64,000 bases of DNA from Candidatus Aminicenans sakinawicola JGI OTU-1 (GCA_000493965.1 AWNV01000003.1:36455-100454); one strand, 5' to 3'. Positions 16,156 through 24,485 are shown, numbered from the stretch's first letter. Notes: a model not told the origin generated them from the sequence alone. Translations and numbers: made by a program.

Positions 16156-17304
16156 TTAGAACAGAGGTGTAATCCATTCCTCAGCAAATTTCTGATAACG
16201 TTTTATAAGCGTATCCGCCTCTTTGGCATTCTTGCTGGCATAATCCTCTACGGCAGACCCTAAGGCATCCCAATATTCCAGCTTACCCAGAAATGCCGGA
16301 ATGCCTTTCTCCTTCAGTCCTGGGTGCTTTAGTAGATAGTCCATCAGATCAAGGGAATAATCCTTGTTGAACTCTTTGAGTCTGCTAAGAGTAGCCCCTA
16401 CTTCAGGCCCGATTTCCTCCGTCACTTTATCCAACTCCTCTCGCGCTTCATCCATCTTCTCAAGGTTTTCTTGGCTGGGTTGGGACTCAAGCTCCTTGGA
16501 TAACTTGATCACTTTCTGACTGTAAGGAAGCAGTTTCTCGGCAAAGGTCAAAACTTTCGCAATATAGTCGTCTTTTTTGAGCATAACACCCTCGGCTATG
16601 GCTCTCTTGGGAGGCAAGGGACTATACTGGAGGTCTCCCTCCCCACTAGGCATAGAGAGCTCGAAAGCCTTATCTCCCTTAATAAAATACATCGAGAATT
16701 TGGTAGGGCAGCACTTCCATCCGGCTTTGGACAGCTTGTCTTTGTAAAAAGAGAAAACTTCCTTTTCAGATGCGTCTGCCTCATACCAGATGGCTTCCTC
16801 GGTGGATTCTGAATTCAGTTTGGCACCGGGGAAGACCGGAATATCCGGTAAGTATTTGACGTGCTTGGACTCAGGCTCTGGTTTGCGGTTTTTTTCAGCA
16901 AGTTCCTGTGCTCGCTTTGCTACTCGTTGCGACAACTTCATAACTCGTTGTATGTCTTCCTTGGCTAATTTTTCGTAGTATGCATCCACCTCTTGCTTTG
17001 TAACCCCAAATCCTTCATATACCTTTTTTTGGGCTGCCTCCATCTCTTGCAGTGATTTACGTGCTGCTTCAGGAGTTTCAGGCATAATGCCATATTTGTC
17101 TGTCACTATCCCCACTTCATACAACAGTTGTGCCTTTACCTCCACCCAGATCTCATCGGTCAGCTTACCAGCCTTGGGCTTTTCTTCTTGCTGAGCTGAA
17201 ACTGTGTTTACTATGCCTATCAAACTTACTAAAGCTGCGAAAGTCACCATTGCAAGGCAGTTAATCCACACCTTGCTTCTTTTTTTGTTGATTCTTCCTG
17301 CCAT
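16156..17304 (-). CDS. exported hypothetical protein
   Basis: 382 residues with a signal peptide (1-37, ending VNTVSAQ) and long charged helices (residues 40-140, coiled-coil-like, and 240-380). Between them (about 148-215) is the segment YLPDIPVFPGAK, IWYEADASEKEVFSFYKDKLSKAGWK, resembling the YPGA..FYK..L...GW folds found in small bacterial lipoproteins. I recognise no named family. It is first in an operon with the 6-bladed propeller gene (14-base gap), so the two may form an extracytoplasmic complex; that is inference. Start ATG 17304 follows AGGAGG. Confidence 0.7.
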   Translation of the reverse strand: MAGRINKKRSKVWINCLAMVTFAALVSLIGIVNTVSAQQEEKPKAGKLTDEIWVEVKAQLLYEVGIVTDKYGIMPETPEAARKSLQEMEAAQKKVYEGFGVTKQEVDAYYEKLAKEDIQRVMKLSQRVAKRAQELAEKNRKPEPESKHVKYLPDIPVFPGAKLNSESTEEAIWYEADASEKEVFSFYKDKLSKAGWKCCPTKFSMYFIKGDKAFELSMPSGEGDLQYSPLPPKRAIAEGVMLKKDDYIAKVLTFAEKLLPYSQKVIKLSKELESQPSQENLEKMDEAREELDKVTEEIGPEVGATLSRLKEFNKDYSLDLMDYLLKHPGLKEKGIPAFLGKLEYWDALGSAVEDYASKNAKEADTLIKRYQKFAEEWITPLF

Positions 17305-17373
17305 TTTTACCTCCTATTTTGTCTTTTTGTTGCCATGCAGAATTTTAATGCATTAATGGCTGAGTTAAGTATT

Positions 17374-17571
17374 GCCATTTCCTTTTTGTTCAATTTCCGC
17401 CCGCTAAGCTGCTCGAATACAAATATTATAGTTAGATCACAGGAAGGTGTCAAAAATAGGGACTTTGCACTTAAATCATGCCGAAATTTTTGCTGTCGCT
17501 TAGAAAGGCTTCTCTCTTATTTCGGCAGCTATTAAAAGTTCGTGCCGGGCTTGCAGCGAGCCGCTTTTTCT
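17374..17571. repeat. repeat B, copy 2 (promoter-bearing module)
   Basis: About 198 bases, near-identical to 14225-14430, immediately upstream of the two-gene exported-protein operon. Copy 2 lies directly beside repeat A copy 2 (17615-17820), whereas copy 1 of A and B are separated by the hydrolase gene and the attC-like site. Confidence 0.8.
17425..17453 (-). promoter_or_regulatory. perfect consensus sigma70 promoter in repeat B copy 2
   Basis: Minus strand: TTGACA (17448-17453), 17 bases CCTTCCTGTGATCTAAC, TATAAT (17425-17430). Both hexamers and the spacing are consensus. It points to the operon starting at 17304. Confidence 0.85.
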
Positions 17572-17614
17572 GGAAAGAGGAATTTCTCTTACATCAATCA
17601 GGCCGGTAACAATA

Positions 17615-17820
17615 AATGGACTTAGGTAGTAACTAAAGATTTCAGGCCTGGACTAGCTATCGCTACAATAATTGCCTCACCTGAGTCATTTTTTTATACA
17701 AAAATGGTCAAATGCCAAATGCTATTGTTAAAATGCAATTCACTCTGGGCTAATCCTCGATTTTTTAGCATCTCATCAATTATGTTTCTATTTAAAGCAA
17801 TTTGATTAATTGTTTTACAA
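17615..17820. repeat. repeat A, copy 2
   Basis: Matches 12451-12683 with few substitutions, lacking the 26-base insert. It ends at TTTTACAAAATGCAT, which itself is repeated about 36 bases later, at the left edge of the truncated ATPase fragment. Confidence 0.75.
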
Positions 17821-17821
17821 A

Positions 17822-18067
17822 ATGCATATCATTTCGTTCAATCATTTTACAAAATGCATAAAAATTATCCAAAGGGATATACCCTATGTTTCTTCACTGA
17901 AAACCGATGAGCTTTTAAAAATTGAGAAAACCCTAGAATTTATAGGAAAAGCAAGTGTCGCAGGAGTTAATTACTCTACATTATCAAGAAACATTGGAAT
18001 CACTAAATATAAGGCCGAATCTTATGTGCGCCTGCTGGAACAATCTTTTTTATTAGGATATATGTAA
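17822..18067 (+). pseudogene. C-terminal fragment of an AAA_14/DUF4143-type ATPase
   Basis: A plus-strand frame encodes KIIQRDIPYVSSLKTDELLKIE, LEFIGKASVAGVNYSTLSRNIG, ITKYKAESYVRLLEQSFLLGYM then a stop. This matches the winged-helix part that follows the AAA core in AAA_14/DUF4143 ATPases (D[IV].., then L...ILA.....N...LS..IG[IV]....YV..LE..FL[IL]). The Walker motifs and the C-terminal nuclease-like DUF4143 part are missing. The fragment begins exactly where repeat A copy 2 ends. Confidence 0.5.
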
Positions 18068-18110
18068 AAGCGCCTAAGGCCTGATACTCCTATGATGACA
18101 TATGCTGCTT

Positions 18111-18626
18111 CTATTTTTTGATTCCATAACTTTGAATCCTCATTATACTGCCTTCATCTAAATATTTTCTAAAATATTTTTCAGTATGTTTGAATTCCAA
18201 CTTTTTTGTAAGTCCGCTTGATTTTAGTAATTTCTCAAAAGATTTCCCTTGTTCCCTTTTCCCTAATAAAGCAATAGCTTTAATCGCTACCTTATCACAT
18301 GTACAAAAAAGAAATTCGTTGTTATCTTGAAGAATCTTCAGAGCTTCTTTTTCACCTGAATGGAGTTCCGCTTCAAAAACTCGATCAAATTGTTGAGAAA
18401 ATATTTTCAAATCCTCCGCAGAGATAGATATTTCAGAGAATAAAGACCCCACATCTTTTAATAAATCAATAGAATAGCGTACTCCGTTATAATCTTCAAA
18501 GAAATGCACCTCTTGTCGAAGGATAATTGATGAAATATAAATTATATTTTTTTTAACTACCTGGTTCCAAACATTTAATCGATGTAGGTCTATAATTACA
18601 TCGGCATTAAGTAATATCATATGCAA
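18111..18626 (-). CDS. PIN-like protein paired with XRE-ImmA
   Basis: 171 residues. PIN-domain hallmarks: N-terminal strand with acidic residue (MILLNADVIIDL, D9), ISSIILRQEV with E39, an acidic/Glu cluster (AELHSGEKEALKIL, about 87-95), and FCTCDKVAIKAIALLGK with D111 at the place of the third active-site Asp. The match is by pattern; sequence is divergent. PIN proteins are Mg-dependent RNases and common toxins. The gene overlaps the XRE-ImmA gene by 20 bases and lies downstream of it, the usual antitoxin-then-toxin order. It could also be a DNA-element effector controlled by the ImmA protease. Start uncertain: ATG 18626 or ATG 18620. Confidence 0.6.
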   Translation of the reverse strand: MHMILLNADVIIDLHRLNVWNQVVKKNIIYISSIILRQEVHFFEDYNGVRYSIDLLKDVGSLFSEISISAEDLKIFSQQFDRVFEAELHSGEKEALKILQDNNEFLFCTCDKVAIKAIALLGKREQGKSFEKLLKSSGLTKKLEFKHTEKYFRKYLDEGSIMRIQSYGIKK

Positions 18627-19764
18627 CAGAATAATCCTCGTTTTCGTCGTAGCCGTACTTCTTTAAAAATGATGAAACCTCGCTGAATTTTTTATCAACA
18701 TATTCTGCAAATTTCGCCTTGGAAATTTTCCCCAATTGAAAAGCTTTAATTGCCAGATAAATGTATCTTAATGAGAGATAAGGCTTTTCTCCTCTCAAAT
18801 CAGTACTTCTGAATTTTTTATCAAAATCTTTAATATTCCCTCCTTCAATTTCTCTTTTAACCGTATCTTTTTCTATCAGATTGAGATTTACGAGCCTCCA
18901 CATCAGGGCTTCAATAGACACATTAAATTGTCTGGCAATCTCATTTAAGTCTAAGTAAGAAATATGCTTTTCTTCTACTCTTTTTTTAAATTCATTTCTC
19001 AATTCTTCTTCTGGCAGTAAGAAAGCAGAAGCAAAAACATCTGCTAATTGTTCGATCCTATTTTTCCCATATTTATCTCTTTCATAAATTTCTTCAGGAG
19101 AGAAATAATCCCACGTTATTAAATGAAAGAACTCATGGGCTATATCATAATTACGGCGCCAGGGCGCATCATTTGCATTTATCAATATGGCCATCCCAAA
19201 ATCTCCAACTGCGGATCCTCCTGAGATTTCTGGCTCAAGTTCAAGATAGATTATTTTTATTCCAACTTTTTCTTCTAATATTTTTGCTAAAGAACACGCT
19301 GGTCGGTTTCCTACTTGAAGTAACCTCAAATAACCTTTAGCAATATTTTCTACATATTCAAAAGATTTCTGATTTAATAAATCATTCTTTGGAAGATACA
19401 ATAATAATTCTTTATTTTCTTGTTCCTTTTCTCCCAAAAGTTTAAGAAGATTTTTATATTTTTCACAAAATAATAAAAATTTTCTCTTTATCTCTTCTTT
19501 CTTTAAACTTTCTTCTGGATTTCTCCATAGTATTTTAACTTCGTTTTTCCCTTCCTCAGGCCGTAAAAAGAAATCAATATCGCGTCCATAAATATCTGCT
19601 AATTTAGCTAGTTCCCAAGCTTTAATACCTCTTTCCCCTGATTCGATACTGCTTAATGTTTGATAATTGGCGAATCCGATTTTTTCAGAAACTTCCTTTA
19701 GAGTTAAACCAAGCAATTCTCTTTCACTCTTTAAAAGTGAAGCAATTTTATATTTTTCCTCCAT
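18607..19764 (-). CDS. XRE-type HTH / ImmA-IrrE metallopeptidase fusion
   Basis: 385 residues. Residues about 5-65 are an XRE helix-turn-helix (LLGLTLKEVSEKIGFANYQTLSSIESGERG). Residues about 150-260 are an ImmA/IrrE (COG2856) zinc peptidase with HEFFH (210-214) and the third-ligand helix RIEQLADVFASAFLLP (E238). Such fusions act as repressors inactivated by proteolysis or as antitoxins. The C-terminal 120 residues are helical. It is first gene of a two-gene unit with the PIN-like protein. Upstream, 19765-19860 is almost pure A/T with short palindromes, a plausible operator. The unit sits between repeat A copy 2 with its ATPase fragment and the intact AAA_14 ATPase. Confidence 0.85.
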   Translation of the reverse strand: MEEKYKIASLLKSERELLGLTLKEVSEKIGFANYQTLSSIESGERGIKAWELAKLADIYGRDIDFFLRPEEGKNEVKILWRNPEESLKKEEIKRKFLLFCEKYKNLLKLLGEKEQENKELLLYLPKNDLLNQKSFEYVENIAKGYLRLLQVGNRPACSLAKILEEKVGIKIIYLELEPEISGGSAVGDFGMAILINANDAPWRRNYDIAHEFFHLITWDYFSPEEIYERDKYGKNRIEQLADVFASAFLLPEEELRNEFKKRVEEKHISYLDLNEIARQFNVSIEALMWRLVNLNLIEKDTVKREIEGGNIKDFDKKFRSTDLRGEKPYLSLRYIYLAIKAFQLGKISKAKFAEYVDKKFSEVSSFLKKYGYDENEDYSVAYDIT

Positions 19765-20130
19765 CTTTTCTCCTCTTTCAAAATAATATAATAATATATT
19801 ATATTTATCAAGAAAATAATTATAATATATACTATTTTATTATATAAATAAAATTTAAAATTTTGGATTTGTCTTGTTTTATATATCTGATATTATGACT
19901 TTTTTATCTATAGAGTAAAAAAATCCATGACTATTTTAACGTGTTTGATAAAAACTGCAATCCCCGGGATAAGCTCATGGCCTATTGGAAGAGTAAATAG
20001 ATAACTTCTAAAAAAGAAAATTTTTAAATATATATTGACATTATACAGTAAATGCATTAAATTAGTACTAACTTTAGACATTATTTGAAATAAAATAGCA
20101 CATAATTTTGTAGATATATTTAAAGGAGCC
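19765..20130. other. divergent AT-rich control region
   Basis: No gene. Bases 19790-19860 are very AT-rich with TATA-rich dyads before the XRE-ImmA gene; 19927-19946 repeats the 20-base block seen at 12760-12779 with one change; 20035-20063 is a promoter for the ATPase gene. Confidence 0.5.
20035..20063 (+). promoter_or_regulatory. promoter of the AAA_14 ATPase gene
   Basis: TTGACA (20035-20040), 17-base spacer, TAAATT (20058-20063). Perfect -35, weak -10; 71 bases before the ATG. Confidence 0.5.
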
Positions 20131-20133
20131 GTG

Positions 20134-21471
20134 ATGTTTCCGAGAAAAATTATTAATTATCTGATCGAATGGAAAGATAAAAAAGGAAGAAAACCTTTAG
20201 TATTAAGAGGAGCACGTCAAGTAGGAAAAACTTCAGCAGTTTTAATGTTCGGGAAGAAATATTTTAAAAATTTAATACATTTGAATCTGGAGAATATCGA
20301 CCACTTACGATTATTCAGAGAGGAAATCTCCCTCGATGACTTTGAAAAGATTATCCAAATTAAATTTCACAAGAAGATTGTACCCGGTGAAACTTTAGTT
20401 TTTATCGATGAAATTCAGAACTCTCCATCTTTAATGAAGCTTTTAAGATTTTTTTATGAGGAGAAACCAAATCTTCACGTCATCGCTGCCGGCTCATTAT
20501 TCCAGGCAAAGATCGAAAGAGAAGGATTTGCGCTTCCCGTTGGGAGAATAGAATATGCCTATGTTTATCCTCTTGATTTTTTTGAGTATTTAGAAGCGCA
20601 AAAAGAGACAGAGCTTTTAAATTTTTTAAATTCCATTTCTTTAGATGAAAAAATCCCTGAAGCCATTCATCATGAATGTTTGAGGCATTTTTATGAATAC
20701 ACAATGATTGGGGGGATGCCAGAGGTTATAAAAGTATATATTGAAAATCAGAGTATAGACAGCCTTAAATCCGTTTATTCTTCGCTTTTCACAAGTTATT
20801 CGGAAGACGTTTATAAATACTCATCCCTGGCCAACGCGAAGTATCTGAGCTATGTGATTGAGCATGCTCCTTTGTTTGCAGGAATGACTGTTACCTATGA
20901 GAAATTTGGCGGATCGAATTTCAGAAGCAGAGAAATGAGCGCGGCATTTGATATTCTGGAGAAAGTCATGTTGGTTTATCAGGTTCAAGCAACGAAATCG
21001 GAAGAAATCCCTTTAATTGGGCAGAGAAAAAGACCGAAGAAACTTCTCTTCCTTGATGTTGGACTTGTGAATCATCGAATGGGTGTCCAAGAGGAATTTA
21101 TCAATCTTAAAGATCTGGATGATTTTTACCGGGGAAGAATCGCAGAACAGGTTGTAGGACAAAATATTCTTGCGCAGTTTACAAATCATATTCCTGTCCT
21201 TTTGTATTGGGCAAAGGGAAAGCAAGAAGGCACTGCAGAAGTTGATTTCTGTTTTCAATTAAGTGGAACAATTTTAGGGATAGAAGTAAAATCTGGCAGA
21301 GCAGGAAGATTAAGATCTCTTTATAGTTTTGCAGACAGAGTAAAAAATCACCGGCTTGTACGGATATACAGCGGTCCTTTGAAAACAGAGAAAGTCAAAA
21401 TATGGGGGAAAATATATGAGTTAACCTCTGTTCCTTTCTATCTAGTTCCTCGGATTTTAGATGTATACTGA
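20134..21471 (+). CDS. AAA_14 / DUF4143 family ATPase
   Basis: 445 residues. I choose ATG 20134 (5 bases after AAAGGAG) over the adjacent GTG 20131. Walker A is GARQVGKTS (about 26-34), Walker B LVFIDEIQ, and a sensor-type stretch VIAAGSLF; the C-terminal DUF4143 part ends with the PD-(D/E)xK-like motif AEVDFCFQLSGTILGIEVKSG, where D, E and K fit the nuclease core. These ATPases are frequent in accessory regions and often occur in several copies; their role is not settled, with toxin-like or mobile-element functions proposed. The stop codon lies inside repeat C copy 2, linking this gene to the repeat. A truncated relative is at 17822-18067. Confidence 0.88.
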   Translation: MFPRKIINYLIEWKDKKGRKPLVLRGARQVGKTSAVLMFGKKYFKNLIHLNLENIDHLRLFREEISLDDFEKIIQIKFHKKIVPGETLVFIDEIQNSPSLMKLLRFFYEEKPNLHVIAAGSLFQAKIEREGFALPVGRIEYAYVYPLDFFEYLEAQKETELLNFLNSISLDEKIPEAIHHECLRHFYEYTMIGGMPEVIKVYIENQSIDSLKSVYSSLFTSYSEDVYKYSSLANAKYLSYVIEHAPLFAGMTVTYEKFGGSNFRSREMSAAFDILEKVMLVYQVQATKSEEIPLIGQRKRPKKLLFLDVGLVNHRMGVQEEFINLKDLDDFYRGRIAEQVVGQNILAQFTNHIPVLLYWAKGKQEGTAEVDFCFQLSGTILGIEVKSGRAGRLRSLYSFADRVKNHRLVRIYSGPLKTEKVKIWGKIYELTSVPFYLVPRILDVY

Positions 21472-21624
21472 TCGTATGAATTTATAGTTAACATCGGAAT
21501 TCTTATTCTTAGAGTGCGGCGGTTTTGGCTGTAAAACTGCTGATCTGAGGCCAAGAATGAGGGGAATTTTGAGATCATCTTTTGTGTATTTAAAAAAGTT
21601 AGTGCGGCCAAGCTTCAAATTTAC
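21468..21624. repeat. repeat C, copy 2
   Basis: Matches 14810-14955. Starts at the last bases of the AAA_14 ATPase gene, so the gene's stop codon is part of the repeat. The 120 bases after it hold GTTAGCG (about 21657) with no gene. Confidence 0.8.
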
Positions 21625-21741
21625 GTATGGCGCGTTTTAATGCAATATACACAATGTTAGCGAGCGTTTACACTGTTATTTCATTTCAATTGCTCAATTG
21701 TCTTTTTTACTTTTCTAAAGCTTTATTCAATTTTTCACTTA

Positions 21742-23124
21742 CTATTTCTTGATATCTTTCAAGGCTTGTATTGCCGATGCATAATTTGGATCTATTTCTA
21801 GAGCTTTCTTATAATTGTAAATTGCTAATTGCTTGTTTCCATTTTCCAGATACACTTCACCAAGACTATCATAAACGTCTGCAGATTTTGGATATGCTAA
21901 TACATTACATTTAAAAATTGCTATTGCCATCAGCTTATTATCTTGGTTAAGAAAATCATAACCCATTTGGTTTATAGTGGACTGATTCATTAGGTTATTT
22001 TTAATCGCCTTTTTTAAACCTGAGATAACTAAAGCTTCTGCCTCTTTGGTATTATTTTCTTCAAAGAGCTTTCCTGCTCTTTCCAAATTACTGTTACATT
22101 CGTTATAATTTGCAATTAGCCTATTCTTCTTTATTGCATAATATTTCTCCGCAGCGTCTTTTGCATTTTCTATTGCGACTTCAAGCGCTTTATCTGCCGA
22201 AACTTCAATATCCGGTTTTACTCCAATCCCTTCCCAATTTGTACCAGTTATCGGATTAATAGCTCGTCCAAAGGGAATAGATATTCTTAAATCTTTGTAT
22301 ACAACCCAGGTTGCAGCAGGATTTGCTCCACCGGCAGATACTTCGCCAATTATAGTTGCCCGCTTCAGAACTTGTAAATCATATGCAAATTCTTCTGCTC
22401 CAGAAAATGTTTTATTACTAATCAATACATATAAGGGAATATCAACCATTTTCTTTCCTGGGATAATTTCATGCGTCCAAAACTCATCCGTGCGATCCCT
22501 ATCCCTCCAATAAATACTATTGATATGTGTTGGCTCATCAAAAAAATAACTAAATATATAGGCCATATAGCTAGGGTCGCCTCCGTTGTTTATTCTCAAA
22601 TCAAAGATAATTGCATCTGTATTTGATAAGAATTTCAATGCAGATGATACAACTTCCATAGCTTCCTCAGAATACATTACTGATTGAATATTCATATAAC
22701 CAACATTTCCTTCAAGAATTTCAACTTTATTCAAACCGTAATTAAACTTTTCATTGTTAAGTCTATTAATAACTCTTTCTAGCTTTTGGTCTTCTTTAGT
22801 CTGTTCTTCAGGATTGGATCCAATATACATCCCTAAGTGTTTATCATGACATATGGATCGTAATTCCTTAGTCATATAATTCACAAATTCATCCGGATCA
22901 GTGACTTTTTCAAATGCACCTTTCGTAAGTTTTGTTTTAATATGCTCTTCCATTTGAGTTGCAACTTCCGGAAAGACATAAAACCTGTTGAGTAGTTGAC
23001 ATATTTTTTCAATAGCTTGTTCTTTTTCTACTTTTGTAAGGACTGTCGTTTTTTCCTGTGCTTGCCCTGAAAGGCTAAAAAGTAGGATGATAAATATACT
23101 GGTATAGATAATTTTCTTTTTCAT
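21742..23124 (-). CDS. exported S41-family serine peptidase with TPR
   Basis: 460 residues: signal peptide (1-22, LFSLSGQAQ), an N-terminal helical domain (30-120), and an S41 peptidase core (about 125-330) with IIFDLRINNGGDPSY and nucleophile motif SNKTFSGAEEFAYDL (Ser about 241), followed by RATIIGE and GVKPDI. The layout is IRBP/tricorn-like without a visible PDZ domain. Residues about 395-455 carry TPR-like repeats (VYDSLGEVYLENGNKQLAIYNYKKALEIDPNYASA). Family members cleave C-terminal peptide bonds; the target is unknown. Set alone between GTTAGCG at 21657 and CGCTAGCG around 23143, which look like remnants of recombination sites but are too short to claim. Confidence 0.85.
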   Translation of the reverse strand: MKKKIIYTSIFIILLFSLSGQAQEKTTVLTKVEKEQAIEKICQLLNRFYVFPEVATQMEEHIKTKLTKGAFEKVTDPDEFVNYMTKELRSICHDKHLGMYIGSNPEEQTKEDQKLERVINRLNNEKFNYGLNKVEILEGNVGYMNIQSVMYSEEAMEVVSSALKFLSNTDAIIFDLRINNGGDPSYMAYIFSYFFDEPTHINSIYWRDRDRTDEFWTHEIIPGKKMVDIPLYVLISNKTFSGAEEFAYDLQVLKRATIIGEVSAGGANPAATWVVYKDLRISIPFGRAINPITGTNWEGIGVKPDIEVSADKALEVAIENAKDAAEKYYAIKKNRLIANYNECNSNLERAGKLFEENNTKEAEALVISGLKKAIKNNLMNQSTINQMGYDFLNQDNKLMAIAIFKCNVLAYPKSADVYDSLGEVYLENGNKQLAIYNYKKALEIDPNYASAIQALKDIKK

Positions 23125-23382
23125 ATTAATTCCTATTTAAATTAACGCTAGCGTTCGTATATGTTCATTGTTCTTACACTGAAGTGGTCCGGTTGTCAAG
23201 ACCAAATTTGAGCTGATAAATCAGTGGATATCAACCTTAAAATGTAAAAAAGATGAAGTAATTTTTATGACGCTGATTCACCCAAAAGAGCTAGAGAAAT
23301 AACCTATAATTTATTTGCATTCGCATGTATTCTATTGTATTCTATTTGTAGACAATCGATAGATGTATTCAGGAGGAGAAGA

Positions 23383-23622
23383 ATGTCCAAAACAGTAACA
23401 TTGAGACTAGATAGCAAGGTATACAATAAATTTAGAAGTCTTGCGGAGCATGACAATCGTCCGCTGTCGAATTTTATCGAGACCGCTGCTCTTCGTTTTG
23501 TGGAAGAACACGAATACGTTGATGAATTCGAGATGGTGGAAATCAGAAACAATGAAAGTCTGAATCGCAGCATCAAGAGCGGTCTTCACGATGCGAAAGC
23601 CAAGCGAGGTCGCTTTGTCTGA
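23383..23622 (+). CDS. ribbon-helix-helix antitoxin-like protein
   Basis: 79 residues from ATG 23383, after AGGAGGAGAAG. The first 45 residues (KTVTLRLDSKVYNKFRSLAE, RPLSNFIETAALRFVEE) form a MetJ/Arc-type ribbon-helix-helix DNA-binding domain. The acidic tail would bind the toxin. It is followed by an overlapping RelE-like gene, so it should be the antitoxin and autoregulator of that pair. The upstream 250 bases have no gene; short repeats of TATTCTATT near 23326-23346 may hold its operator. Confidence 0.8.
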   Translation: MSKTVTLRLDSKVYNKFRSLAEHDNRPLSNFIETAALRFVEEHEYVDEFEMVEIRNNESLNRSIKSGLHDAKAKRGRFV

Positions 23623-23896
23623 TTTCCGTATATTTGAAACTGACGAGTTTTTAAAAAGACTCAAGAAGCTATCGTCTCACGACGCATCTTTCTTGAGAAA
23701 AAAACTCGATTCCTTTGTCTATCCTCAGATCAAAACAGAACCTTTTTGGGGAAACAATATCAAAAAGCTTCATGGGTACACCCCTGATACCTGGCGATAC
23801 CGAATCGGCAAGTTCAGGCTTTTCTATATCTTCGATCAAGAAGAACAAGTAGTCTACATCCTTACCATCGACGATCGAAAAGATGCCTTCAAGTAA
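23591..23896 (+). CDS. RelE/ParE-type toxin
   Basis: 101 residues if started at ATG 23591, 93 if TTG 23615 is used (it follows GCGAGG at good distance and gives the common FRIFETDEFLKRLKKL start). Typical RelE-fold features: the helical N-terminus, then WGNNIKKLHGYTPDTWRYRIGKFRLFYIFD, where the YRIGKFR..Y strand carries the basic residues of mRNA-cleaving toxins, and ILTIDDRKDAF at the end. These act as translation-dependent mRNA endonucleases or gyrase poisons. Overlaps the RHH antitoxin frame. Confidence 0.8.
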   Translation: MRKPSEVALSDFRIFETDEFLKRLKKLSSHDASFLRKKLDSFVYPQIKTEPFWGNNIKKLHGYTPDTWRYRIGKFRLFYIFDQEEQVVYILTIDDRKDAFK

Positions 23897-24143
23897 TCAT
23901 AAAGATGGATAACAATCGCTTCACCAGCCTGCAATTTTCCTTTGCTTCTTTCTATTATCTTGCCTATTCAGAACCTATGCCTTTTTGTCCATATGTAAAT
24001 TTGCCCTTCTAAGTCTCGCCGAACTATTAATATACAATATGCTTTAGTTGATACAAAAACATCCCTAAGAACTTCGTATATTAAGTGATCCCACAAATAT
24101 AGCACGCTGCATATTAATAGTTATGCCCGCCCAAAAATAGCAC
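23897..24143. other. spacer between two toxin-antitoxin loci
   Basis: No gene, RNA or repeat that I can support; AT-rich sequence only. Confidence 0.3.
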
Positions 24144-24173
24144 TTGCACGCACCATAATATGTGCGATATAAT
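24144..24173 (+). promoter_or_regulatory. promoter with palindromic operator of the Phd/ParE locus
   Basis: TTGCAC (24144-24149), 18-base spacer, TATAAT (24168-24173). The spacer holds the dyad CGCAC (24149-24153) ... GTGCG (24162-24166), 8 bases apart, which a dimeric antitoxin could occupy to block RNA polymerase. Confidence 0.65.
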
Positions 24174-24203
24174 GTACAAAATACATACTTAATGAGGTGC
24201 AAT

Positions 24204-24485
24204 ATGCAAAAACTAAAAATTGATCAAGATATCAGGTCCCTGTCAGAAGTCAGGAATGGCATGGCAAACTTCATAAAGCAAGTTCACGATACTAAAAGAC
24301 CGGTTATAATTACACAGCACGGGAAAGGCGTTGCGGTCCTTTTAGGTGCAAATGAATTTGAAGCCATGCAAGAGAAAATCGAGCTTCTGTCAGATATTCA
24401 AACCTCTCTCAATCAACTGGAAAAAGGAGCAGGAATCAGCCATAAAGATGCAAAAGAGAAACTATTAAAGCGAGTCCCAAAATGA
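24204..24485 (+). CDS. Phd/YefM-family antitoxin
   Basis: 93 residues from ATG 24204 (GAGGTG 6 bases upstream); an in-frame ATG-like extension to 24162 overlaps the promoter and is excluded. Phd/YefM pattern: SLSEVRNGMANFIKQVHDTKRPVIITQHGKG followed by AVLLGANEFEAMQEKIELL. Antitoxins of this type bind DNA as dimers and mask the toxin through their C-terminus. The stop overlaps the toxin start by four bases (ATGA), so translation is coupled. Confidence 0.9.
   Translation: MQKLKIDQDIRSLSEVRNGMANFIKQVHDTKRPVIITQHGKGVAVLLGANEFEAMQEKIELLSDIQTSLNQLEKGAGISHKDAKEKLLKRVPK

Noticed and set aside
21640..23160. GTTAGCG and CGCTAGCG flanking the S41 gene as cassette borders
   Set aside because: Only 7-8 bases each, not inverted partners, no arms around them.
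23160..23260. IS3-like left end (TGAAGTGGTCC.. with GGTC/GACC dyad)
   Set aside because: No transposase frame or matching right end in the window; likely coincidence.
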